Assembly (NCBI GenBank): GCA_963514095.1
Contig: OY741276.1
Location: 9,807,907 to 9,871,906, forward strand
Source: Eutrigla gurnardus
Taxonomy: Eukaryota; Chordata; Actinopteri; Perciformes; Triglidae
Length of the DNA: 64,000 nucleotides
Reading direction: 5' to 3'
The first letter of the stretch is position 1, and each line of letters opens with the position of its first letter. Shown here piece by piece: positions 38,192 to 49,518 of the stretch. The position numbers and the translations under genes were made by a program. Under the pieces are notes generated by a model. The model was not told the origin of the DNA. It saw nothing but the letters and a program-made list of their open reading frames with translations, and ran no database searches.

Positions 38192-41100
38192 ATGAGTGCT
38201 GCTGCGCTGGCTGTTGTGGTCGTAGTGGTTTTCCTCTTAGCCCTCTACCTCCTCCAGCGCTACGGAGATTTGCGAAGGCAGCAGCGGATGGTCCTGTTGG
38301 GGACGCTGCTGTCCTGGTACCTCTGCTTCCTCATCGTCTTCATCCTGCCGCTCGACGTCAGCACGGTATGACACCTTTGCTTGTGTGGATACAAACAGGA
38401 CCAACGGGATGTGTGCTCTTCTTTGTTCGTGTTTATCATAACCATCTGTGTCCGAGTGAGGTTGAGCTCTGTGTGTTTATTTAACTTGCCTCTGGTGTGA
38501 TGAACAGACTTCATTATGGAGTGTGTTTACCTGGCTGTGTCAACTCTTCACCTTCTTTTAGACCATCTACAAGCAGTGTATTCTGGACAGTGCACACCAC
38601 CCTTCTGCTGCAACTCCAGCAAGACGCACTAATCAGACCGGCGACAACTCCTCTCTTTATCCAACTGTCGGGTAAATAAGTGACTGTTTGATTTACTGCC
38701 ACAGTTTGCTCATGTAAGGTAGTTATTCCCCCAGATTGTGTTCCAACCAACATGATAGACAAGGATGAAAACAAATAGCTATTTATTATATAGCTATTTA
38801 GCTATTATTCAACAACCAAGCTGCTTATGAGTTTTGGAGGTTTTAATCTAAAAATATGTAGAAAATCAAATATCTCAATATGTTTTACTGGACACCTCCA
38901 TATTTGTAGTGTACAATATTTTAGAGTCACTTTCACGAAATTGTACAATGAGATGAGATTTTTATATATATTTATCAATAATGTGGATATAATGACTAAT
39001 TAGGCTACAAACATCTGGTAAGTTCAAAAAATGATCTAGGAAAAGACAGTCATGGCATATTCAAATATCATAAATGTAAGATATCTTGTGTCATGTCATG
39101 CTATCGAGATCATATCGATAAATATAGCCTAACCCTAGCAGATAGGGGTGAGGGGGAAAAAATCAATAAGGCATAGTATCACGATAATTGCAATACAGTA
39201 TTGTATCGATACAAGTTTCAATATTTTTATTATAAAAACAATTTATATTGTAAATTCAAATACATACATAATCTTCTGGTCACAATTGCCTCCTCCGTCC
39301 ACTAGGTGGTGCTGAGTTTTTTTCTCGCACTATCGTGGGTCAAGTTAGGCTCTTTTCGACTGTAGTAAACAGTTCAGCTTGTCAGGTGTATGACGGGTCA
39401 TGGTGTATTCTTCTGTGTATGTGTTACAGCACACCGACGGTTTGTGAGGAGCCATGGAGTTTTATCCCAGATGGCATCCTACCAGTGTTCTGGAGAGTTG
39501 TGTACTGGACATCCCAGTTTCTTACTTGGTAAGATACTCAACCTTGACTGTAACTGCTGTATTTTCTACCTTTTGTCATGAACACATTTGTATATTGACT
39601 CTCCTCCTGTGTGGATACAGGCTGCTGTTGCCCTTCATGCAGTCTTATGCACGATCAGGGGCTTTCTCCAGAGTGGGGAAGATTAAAACAGCTCTGATTG
39701 AAAATGCTATCTATTATGGAACCTACCTCGTTATTTTCATCTCTCTGCTCATCTACGTGGCTGCTCACCCACAGTGGCAACTCACATGGTAAGTCATACA
39801 TGCGTGCCTCAATTCAGGAATCATTGGATGACTACAGTTGTACCATGATTGTTTTGGAAGCTGGTTTTATGTCCGTGCATTGATCTGTCTGTAAAACCTG
39901 TGCAGGAGAGAGCTCCAGACCATCGGTATAACGGCTGCCAACACCTGGGGTCTCTTCCTTTTGGTGCTGTTGCTAGGATATGGCCTGGTGGAGATCCCGC
40001 GTTCTTATTGGCTCTCATCCTCCCATGGCTACCTGCTGGCCAAGACCTACTTCAAGGCAGCAAAAATGGCTACTGAGAAGGCATCGGCTGAGGAGAATCT
40101 AGCAGATGTTATGGAGGTGAGAGTTTAGACACAATTCTGTGCTGTAAGTGTATTAAGATTAATTCCAGAAGGTGCGACATGAGAAAGTGTTTTAGGAATC
40201 TTTCATTACACTTTGCATGTTTCAAAATCGGAATTGAGTTTTTGTGATTTTAACGAGAACAAAAATATGTGTTATGATCAGGAGGTGGCGGGCGTCCATG
40301 AATCTGTCAGGTTCAACCACTGTCTCAGGAAGTGTGTGGACACCATTATTACAAAGGTAAGAAATGCATGAGGCCATTTGTAAATGAGGTTCAATTCACT
40401 TTTATTCACTCTTTTTATGTGCAAGTCCACAGTTTAGTGTTACAATTCCAGCCAGGCCCTGTGGGTCAGTCTTCATCTGCGTGTCTTCTCATTTCAGTGT
40501 CCCACTGAGTACCAAGAAGAGATGGGAAGGAATGTGGAAAGCTCTAGTGGTGAACACAATGTCCTTCCCACCAAAAGAGGCCTGATTAAGCTTCATAAAA
40601 AAGTAATTCTTATTATTTTGAACATTTCACTACAATTTTAAAGGAAACAATGCAAAAATATGTCGGTGCATGTAAGTGTGAACAATAATTCACATAATAT
40701 ACATAATAATACAATAATCACACAATAATAAGTGTGTGTGTGTGTGTTTCAGGTAATCTCTGCAGTGCAGAGACACGGTCAGACTCGGGTTCAGTGGTCT
40801 ATCTTGTTAGACGAGGCCTTTCATCTAGAGGATGTAGCTAAAAGCCAGAGCAGCCCGGTCCGACACTTGATCCACAGCTTCCCGTCGGCACAAAACTATG
40901 ACTGGGTCCATCGATTCATCTACACTCCTACTGTGGGTGAGTTCAGTCAGCGTGTTTTCTAGTGTTTCTCTGCCAAATGAATCCCCTTAACTAACTGCTT
41001 AATAGAAAGGTGTACTCTATTCTTTTATAACTCTTATAATGTGTGTGTGTGTGTGTGTGTGTGTCAGAGTGGTACTGGCAGTGTGTGTTCAGGCAGGGTT

Positions 41101-43819
41101 TCTTCAGGCTGCTGGCCGTTCTCCTGTCTCTCCTCTCAGCAGCAGTTGTTTGGTCCGAGTGCACCTTCTTCAGCACACACCCTGTCCTCTCCCTCTTCGC
41201 TGTCTTTGTTCAGATGGCTGAAAAACAACACAACTACATTTGTATTGAGGTAGGCACATATTGACCGACAAACACACAGAAATGTACAACAATCCTCATC
41301 TCCTTTATGAAATAACACATAAGAACACACAGTGTCCTGCAGATAAATCCGTAGTTTGGACTCGTATACTATTAACAATATTTAATCCAGTAATGCACTT
41401 TATTGAAGTAGCTAATGTGTCTCCTCTCACTCCTTGTTTTGTTTCTCTCCACTAGATGGTGTGTTTTGTCAGCATCCTCTTCCTGTGTGTCTGTGTCTAC
41501 TCCACAGTGTTCAGGATACGGGTTTTCAACTACTACTACCTGGTGCCACATCACCAGACTGATGCTTACAGCCTGCAGTTCAGCGGCATGTATGTTCCTT
41601 ATAAAAATCATAAGATGAGATATTTATTACACATAATACTGTAGGTGAAAGGTATTCAGAAACACAATTGTTAGTTTGGCATGAGCCTAAACACCAGCAC
41701 CTTTTGCAGTGAACAGCACACACATTTCACATTGTCTTAAACTTGGGTAAATGGGACGACGAACAAAATGTTTTAAAAATGTTAAATGACATTAAATTAA
41801 GTTGAATTCTCTTTGTTTTTTTCCCTCTCTTAGGTTGTTTTGTCGTCTGACCCCTCCTTTATGCCTCAACTTTCTGGGCCTGATTCACATGGACTCCGCC
41901 ATCTCACACCAGGACAGAATACAGACGTCCTACACCTCTGTGGGTCCCACACAATTATACACATGCTAACAAAGACATATAAGAGTCACTCATTCAAGTG
42001 TGTGATGACCAAAAAAAAACGTCCAAAATGTCCTAATCTCTTTGTTTCAAACTAAAATGGAGTGATGCAACATCCCTCCTTCTTTCCCTCTATCAGATCA
42101 TGGGCTCTATGCGTGTGTTATATTTCATTTCTGATGGGTTCTACATCTACTATCCCATGCTGGTATTGCTGCTCTGCTTTGCCACTTTGTACAGGTAAGC
42201 CTATAACCACTGACAATGTAGCCCTATTTTCATCAATTTAATGAATTCTTAATGAATACTACATTCAGGTGTAGATTTGGTTAAATATCTCAACTCCTTG
42301 CAAGTATATCACTATTGATGTATATGTAGTCGGATAAGTAACAAGAATTTGCAGGTTTATTCAATTGAAATTGGTTCGATTATTTCGAAACAGTGTTTCT
42401 ATTACATAGTTTGTCCATCTGTTTGCCTACACTCTCCATGTAATTCCTTCCTTCTGATATAATCAATGTGACCAACTGTTGGATTTGATGCAGCTTGTTG
42501 AATAACAGATCCGTTTTGCACAGGAAGTATGCAGGAAGGGGATCTACTGGGAGAAACATCCTATTTATGTAGCGTGTAGAGAATATACGTTTAAAAGTAC
42601 ATTTGAATTTGTGTGTCTGGGTGTGTAGCCTGGGCTCTCGCTGCTTGAACCTCCTCGGCTTTCATCAGTACATCACTGACGATGACTTGACCTCTGACCT
42701 GGTGGATGAAGGCAAGGAACACATCAGAAGAGGTAGTTTCATCACAAATTCAGTCACTCACTTTTTCTGATGCATCTGATCAAGGAAGCAGTTTCTATTT
42801 TATTAGCTTTATGAAAATTAGAACTTATTTGCTAATTGTTAGATCAAGCAGGTTATTTCACTGGTTCATTATTTTTACTTTTATGTTATCTATGACCTCA
42901 GGTCGCATTAACTTGTATATCTGAAAGTTGTCATCACTGCTTTTCAACAATATGCACTCTAATGTGTTCTTTTGTAGAAAGAAGAAAAAGACAGAAAGTT
43001 GAGGATGGAGAAACTCGAAGATGGGTTAGAAATGTTTATTCTACCAAATCATTTCTCTTACAATTTTCTAAGAAGCCAAGGCTCACTGGTTCAGGTTTTT
43101 GTGTCGCTAGGTATTTATGTGCCAGTATTGTTGTTTGTTTCAGGCCTGGAGGGACCGGTATGGAGTCCAGGGAGCTACTGGGCGGACCAGAGCTGGTTAC
43201 ACTGAGATAAACTATAACCAGAGCAGCCCCGTCACAGAGACCAAGACTAGTGGTAGGGATGAAAGGAAACTACTATCACCATGGAATAAAACATGTTTCT
43301 GTGTTTCACAAACCAATATAGTAATAAAGTGTTTCCAACAGCTTGATTTAATATATTCTGCTCATATGTTTGTGGAGAGTTTACCACTAGACTCTCACTT
43401 ATCTCCATCAAGAGCTCTACCTGCTTACATTACTCAGTGTTCACATGGCTCTTTGTTTTCTCAGGTGTCACATTCACCAGAAGAGATGAAGACGAGGAGG
43501 AGGAGGAGCAGCAGAGAGGCTTACTGCGAGATCATTTCAGTGATGACAGTTCACCAAACAGAAGGTGTGTTTTTTTTCTAAATTACTTGAGCATAGTGTT
43601 TTTGATTTTAATATTTTATTTTAAGCACTTTGACTTACCTTGTTGTTGAAAGGTGCTATTTAAATAAAATTGCCTTGCCTTGCCTTAAGCTGGAGCTGAA
43701 CAATGAACAAAGAGGCCTTCTTAATTACTTTGTATCTCTGTGTCTGACTCTGTAGAGCCCCAGGAGGACGTTACCTTTCTATGTCACCTTCTCGGATGGG
43801 CATCTTTGATGACGTTTGA
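38192..43819 (+). CDS. lmbrd2: LMBR1 domain-containing protein 2 (LMBRD2)
   Basis: Multi-pass LMBR1-family membrane protein; the human protein has been linked to beta2-adrenergic receptor signalling. Exons: 38192-38365, 38562-38671, 39430-39528, 39621-39788, 39906-40116, 40282-40356, 40498-40602, 40753-40936, 41068-41249, 41456-41589, 41834-41939, 42097-42194, 42629-42732, 42978-43024, 43144-43252, 43465-43564, 43756-43819. The sum is 2,070 bases: 689 residues plus TGA (human 695). Diagnostic stretches: YLCFLIVFILPLDVSTTIY, FMQSYARSGAF, GLFLLVLLLGYGLVEIPRSY, VVWSECTFFST, RIRVFNYYYLVPHHQTDAY and the C-terminal GGRYLSMSPSRMGIFDDV. The extracellular loop after the second membrane segment is divergent. 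The acidic tail has a run of Asp/Glu. The 47-bp exon uses a weak donor (GTTAGA), but the frame requires it. Paralog suffix unresolved. Confidence 0.97.
43620..43684. repeat. Dispersed teleost repeat fragment, reverse copy
   Basis: GGTGCTATTTAAATAAAATT then GCCTTGCCTTGCC in lmbrd2 intron 16-17 mirrors the fragment at 22,838. Its AATAAA is therefore repeat-derived and lies upstream of the last coding exon; if used it would truncate the transcript. Confidence 0.55.
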
Positions 43820-44790
43820 TACACAGAAGGCGTGGAAAGCAAAAGAAAACTTAGTAAAGGCTGGAACTGAAAAAATACTCTACTGTATGTCTTCTTCAGG
43901 CAAGTCTGAATGCAAAAGATAATACAGTATCTCAGGAAATAAAGAGGAAGATATTGTATCTGAGATATGGACATACAATCAGTTACAATTGTTATTCACT
44001 GAAAGTGAATAATGAGCGATTAACCTGTGTGCACAGCCAAACCCTTTTTAGATGCATTTTTGATATTTTCTGTGAAGCAATATATATTTTTTTTTATAAG
44101 CGTAGATTTATGGATGAAAGAGATGAATGACACAGTTATGCACTTGCAGTAACTTAGGATAATCGCACATGTGGAAATGTACGGTTGACTGAGTGTTTCA
44201 ACACACAAGTTGATCCATTTTTTTTAATATATATAAAATAGCTCCCAGTTCAAGCTGTGAAAGCAAAATGAAAACTGATTCAAATGATACTCAAAGGGAA
44301 GCTATCAGCCTAACTTATTTCACGTTGGATATTTTGTGTTTGGAAAGACATGACTTGTTAGTATGTAATGTAGTCTACAGTCAATCACTTTCTGGGAGAG
44401 TGTGTATGTTTTTTTGTTTTGTGACAACCATGATAATGCATTAAAAATATAAACATTTTACCAATGTCTGCAATCTTCATTAGACGATGAATGACATAAT
44501 TGTGATGCTGCACCAGCACAGAGGAAACACTGGCTTATTATTGTTTGATATAATAAAAAGTAGTGCAAATGTCTCAAAAGCTATGTAACCTTCATGTTCA
44601 GGTAAGGTTTTTGTTGTTATCTTTATCCTATAGTATATGCTTCTAAAGCTCTATATAAACTATACAATTGTGTAAACAGTTGACAATTTAAAGATTGACT
44701 GCAGCGTAAATGCCAAACTGTTATCTCACTCTAGAAGTCAATCTTACCGAAACATTTTTGTATAATAAATGAGACTGAATGCATTTTGAT
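43820..44790 (+). other. lmbrd2: lmbrd2 3' UTR with candidate poly(A) signals
   Basis: AATAAA occurs at 43,938-43,943, 44,552-44,557 and 44,764-44,769. Which is used is not decidable here. The last would leave under 100 bp before the inferred golm1 first exon, so the two genes are very tightly spaced on the same strand. Confidence 0.45.
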
Positions 44791-44839
44791 TATTTGTTTT
44801 ACCAGTGAAAAGGTTGTCTACCCCCAAAACACCGTTTTT

Positions 44840-45071
44840 TCCCACAGCACGCAGAGGTAGCACCTGCCTGTGCCTCCCCCCCGGCAGAAGGCACGTCTCA
44901 CTCAGAGGAACTGTTTGTATCGCAATAATGGATGCAAGCTAACTGCCTATAGCAGTAAAGCGCTGCAAATTACCGGAGAAACCTGGACTTATTGAGAAAT
45001 ATATCAACAAGTATCACTCTATATTTGGTCTCAACATTCAATTCCTGTTTTGCGACTCTCGAGTCCACCGG
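44840..45071 (+). promoter_or_regulatory. golm1: golm1 promoter and non-coding first exon
   Basis: A clear donor (CCACCGG|GTAAGT) ends a leader exon at 45071. The next acceptor precedes the ATG at 46329 (candidates at 46,316 and 46,322). The leader contains a short upstream frame ATG GAT GCA AGC TAA at about 44,929. The upstream limit is inferred from the rise in CpG content. Intron 1 (45,072-46,320) holds no gene but many AACGTTA/GCTAAC words at its start. Confidence 0.5.
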
Positions 45072-46328
45072 GTAAGTTTAGTTGACGATCGTTCCTAGCG
45101 TTAGCTAACTGCTCTTCTCACTAACGCTGAAGCCAACGGCAACTGGGGGGGTCAAGGTATGCTAACGATGCTTAGCGTTATTTTTGCAACGCTATTCCGT
45201 TTTGACTCAGCAAAACGGGTTAAATTATGCATAGCATTAGTCCATTAACCGTCTGTGTTTGTTTGGCTGTCCATTTATACGACAGACGGCTGTACGGTAG
45301 CTGTTCTAATCAGCTAACGTCAACGTTACTTCGGTCCTTCCAGACCCGAATAAATGCTACTCCCTATTTTTGGCTAACGTTAGCAGTCTAATGTCTGCGG
45401 TTGCTCTAAAATAAGCAGCTCAGTCCGGTTACTATCGTGAATTCAAACGTTTATGCTAACGCTATAACCTACTTTCATTAACGCTAGATATGCATCGCTT
45501 TCTTATCTGGTAAACCACAACTGTATTCCCTTTAACGTTAGCTCGATGTGTTGTTTGATGTATGATGTATAGTTACTTAATTACGAAATGACGTTGGATT
45601 ATATTTTACTCCAAATAATTCTGTGCGCCTGGGTCTTCCCTGCATTTGAATGATGGGAGGAACCCAGCATGATCAGGCAAAGTTGGGCCTCTTAGTTTGC
45701 ATAATGAGCTGGCAGATTTTGGATCTTGGTACAGGCGAATACCAGTTGTGTATACCAGTATAAATTATTGGGAATGTCCTGTTAATGTGTGCTTTCACAC
45801 TGTTCATGCTGCCATTTTTTTTTTACTGAGTCAGCATTGTTATGAGAAAACTGAGCTATTCTTGCCGCTCCATAGAGTTGAGGGTCAAGCAATATAATGT
45901 CCATGTGTGTTTGTAATATTTTTTGCATATCCTGCTTTTTTGAAGGTTCATTTCTTTCAAGAGTTATATTGAAAGCAAAGTTTCAGAAGAGATATGGTCT
46001 TAATATTTGTGCACATGAAAACAAAGTGGCATGTATATTTCTAAGCTCTCCACCATGTCTATTTAATAACATTTCCTGCATCCTGTGTTTTTGCTGACAC
46101 CATGTACATGAGTACAACCTGCAACCTGCAAAACCAAAACACCTGTAGACTCCTTTATTGACTTTAGGCATGTTATCAGCAACAGCTAGCCTCATGGCAG
46201 CTCACCCATTTCAAATAGTAGATGTAATTCAGGGCTCACTGATGGCAAATACTTGTTTCATTTATGGGCTAAATTGAAAGTGTGCTGACCCTGGCTGTGG
46301 TTTGTGTTTGTCTAGTTTTTAGACAGCT

Positions 46329-46465
46329 ATGGGTGGGCTGGGAAACGGGCGTCGTGGAGGAAGATCACCCCCTCTTATGATTGGCGCTCTCATTGCCTGT
46401 ATACTGGTTCTGGGCTTTAACTACTGGGTGTCAAGTTCTCGCAACCTGGAGCTTCAGGTAGGTTA

Positions 46466-46551
<86 letters not shown>

Positions 46552-49518
46552 ACATGTACACACGTCTACAGTGCAAATATTACTGATAAAAGTAATTTAA
46601 AGGCTACCTTGTGCTCTGGAGTGGACAAAGCATGAATTATAAGTTTAATGTAGTTTGAATAGTATTTTTGTTGGAAATCATTACAAATCAATCCATATTT
46701 TCTCCCAATATTGCAATGTCAGTTTGTAGCTATTATTGCTGACTTTGTAAAGTCAGTGTGTCTATTCTCCCCATGCTGGATAATGAGGAAAACAAGTTGT
46801 TCATATTAACTGACTTTGGAGCAAATCTGCAAAACCAATGCATGATTCCCTTCTGCAGATTTAGGCCTCATCAGTTCCTCATTTGGGTTAATATTTGGGT
46901 TTTGGTTGTGGTAAGGTCTTTTTGTATGTTATGTTTAATCGTTTGAAACCATTTCCTTTAATGCAAATCACTGTGATCAACTGACAACACATTTCTCTCA
47001 TCATGTAAACACCCAGTGTGTTTTCATTGCACATTCAGATTGTTATCATTATCTGTTTCACTTACCTTTTGTCTTTGCGTGTGCGATACAGACTAAGATG
47101 TATGAGTTGGAAGGCCAGGTGCGACGTGGAGCAGCAGAGCGCGGAGTAGTGGAAATGAAGAAGAATGAGTTCCAGGAGGAGATCCAGAGACAGAAGGAGC
47201 AGATTAGCCACATAGAAAGCCTCTATAAGAGACAGCTGGAAGGATCTCAGAACACCTGCAGCCAAGAAAAGGTGCACAGACAAAATGAAAAAAAAAAAAA
47301 TAATAATTGGGGCAAATTCCATGTTGAACTATTGACATACATGGGTACATTTGGAGGCTACTTGCACTTATCAGAGAAAAAAACATAATATTGTGATATT
47401 TTCTGTGTTTTTACTTTTAGGGCACATTGCAGCAGAACATTTCCTCCAGTGTCAAAACCATACAGGAACTAAAAGGCAACTGCTAACCTCTATTCCTCAA
47501 AAATTGCATTGCGTTAGTCGCCAACAGAGTTCTCTAAAAAACACATTCTAATTCAGTTCCTATCTGTCTATAAATGTCTTGTGTGTGTCTGCTCTGTAGG
47601 TCAGTTGAATCAGCTAAATGATGATTTGGGAAAGCTTCAGAAGGAGCTGCAGAGTTGCAAGGGCAACATCAAGACCCTCAACAACAAACTCACTTATGAC
47701 ATGTAAGAACCAATTATAATTAAACAGGTCTGTTTGAATTGGGATCAAGATGAATCTCAATACGTGTCTGTCATTCCTGATGGACATTATATGCTATATT
47801 TGTGTCTGTGTGTCTTTGTGTAGGACCCATTGTCAGTCCCAGGTCCTGTCCCAGAAGGAGTTGTGTGACGAGAGAGTGGCGACAGCTAAACTTGAATTTC
47901 AGAAGAAAATGGAGAAGTTCATCTCTCCCACAGGTGTCTCCTCACCGGTATGTTTGTGTGAACCTTGTGAAAGGATACAAACCATGTTTACTCAAAGGAC
48001 ATCCAGCCAAGGCAAAGGGCAAGGGCTGATCAAGCCATTTTGTAAATTCATAAGTTCTGGCTGTAGAAAGTCTGATCTCTGGGCACGCCACTTGTCATAA
48101 CCACGTTATTGTGCTCTGTTAAAACTGTTCCAAATCGTTCTCTGTAGTCCGTTTACATACAAGTGTGTGAATGCAGTTGATGTTCATGGAGCATAATCAA
48201 AAGGAAGTTTCTGCCCAATTACAGTAGTTGCAGGGCCAGGGTTTCTGATTTTTGGTTACTGAGAGTATAATAAAAAAATCGAATAGCATTGACTGGCTTT
48301 AAGGCTTCTTTTGCAGCTGTTTTGATGATGTAAAGGAATGTGGTATACGATGATGTTTACCCTTCAGCAGGAAAACGCAGTGGATGGAGCAGCAAAAGAG
48401 GACGGACCAGTCATGACTGGGGTTGATTCAGTTAAGACAGCAGCTGTTGTAAGCCACACACCGAGCCACTCTCAGCCCAAAGGAGACGATCCACCCGAAC
48501 TACTGACCAATGAGATTATCGTAGACAAAGGTGAGACACATGGATGTCCTGGAGGCTCAGCCTGCTTAACTGAAATGTAATTCATAAAACCATGCAAAAT
48601 ACATTTTGTGTATCTTCATGTGTGTAGATTTTAAATAATGAGTGTACACTCTCACATTGCATCTGCTTCCTGCCCTTTTATTTACCAGGTCCCGATGCCC
48701 CAGTGGGTGTGCCTACAGAGAAGGATCCCTCCAAAGTAGAGTCCCAGTCTACTCCTTCAGTTGCTGCAGTCAAGCAGGACGTTTTGCTACCGCCAGTGGA
48801 AACTGTCGTAACAGAGGAGGGCAAGGCAGAGACCGATGAACCTTTGAAGAATAACCTGACTGAGGATAAAGAGATGGATGTGATGGATGCTCAAGAAGAT
48901 GGCGTTCAGACAGAAGGTAGAGGGCCCAGTTCACTGAAGGCAGTGAACTAGTTTGTTATTCCTATCCATCCCAGTGAAGTGGTGACATTTTAATAGAATA
49001 CGGTTTGATTGTGTCTCCAGAGGCAGACCCTGGAATGGAAGGCATGCTCGGCCAGGTGAAGGCAGAGGATACTCCTATTGGTCAGAAACTCGAGGAGCCA
49101 GAAGAATATGATGGAGATGAGCAGGTCGTGGGTGGAGTTGATGTGGAGAAACAACAGCAGAGTAAACTGCCTGAAAATATAGGTATGTGTGTCTTTTATA
49201 GAATATAACTGTGTGTATGAGTGTATAGAGGAGAGAGCATGAAGGAGTAAGTACGTCCTCAGTCTCAACTTCATCCAAGTGCAGTTGACCATTTGAAGAC
49301 CAGAGCTCAAGTTTGAATGAGAGATATTTATTAACTGACGGAGATAAAGATATAATGCACTGGGCTAAAAAAAGGGATGTGGGTATTTCATGTTAATAAC
49401 CACATTGTACTTTCTGATAGACAAGGACATGGAGGAGGAGCTGGCTGACTATAATGGAGATGATGAGAACGAAGGCGAGTTTGAGGCAGACAAACAAGCT
49501 GAGCTCGCTCAAGTCTAA
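46329..49518 (+). CDS. golm1: Golgi membrane protein 1 (GOLM1/GP73)
   Basis: Type II membrane protein of the cis/medial Golgi. Exons: 46329-46457, 47092-47271, 47421-47475, 47600-47702, 47824-47947, 48368-48530, 48689-48916, 49021-49182, 49421-49518. The total is 1,242 bases: 413 residues plus TAA (human about 401). The N-terminus (MGGLGNGRR) with one membrane segment at about residues 17-36 and FNYWVSSSRNLELQ matches GOLM1 rather than the paralog GOLM2. Residues 44-200 are a Glu/Lys/Gln-rich coiled coil. The rest is an acidic, poorly conserved lumenal tail ending ADYNGDDENEGEFEADKQ, parallel to the human acidic end. Odd points: intron 47476-47599 is GC-AG; the furin motif RVRR of human is QVRR at residues 52-55; the tail stops about 30 residues earlier than human; exon 7 has a CAGCAG acceptor, so its start may shift by one codon. 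Confidence 0.95.
46469..46549. repeat. (GT)n microsatellite next to a golm1 donor
   Basis: Pure GT run of about 40 units starting 12 bases into golm1 intron 2, right after the donor CAG|GTAGGT. Confidence 0.96.

Noticed and set aside
41041..41264. Cys/Val-repeat openings of several overlapping frames
   Set aside because: The start is the translated (GT)n tract; only the downstream part is real, as the lmbrd2 exon at 41,068-41,249.
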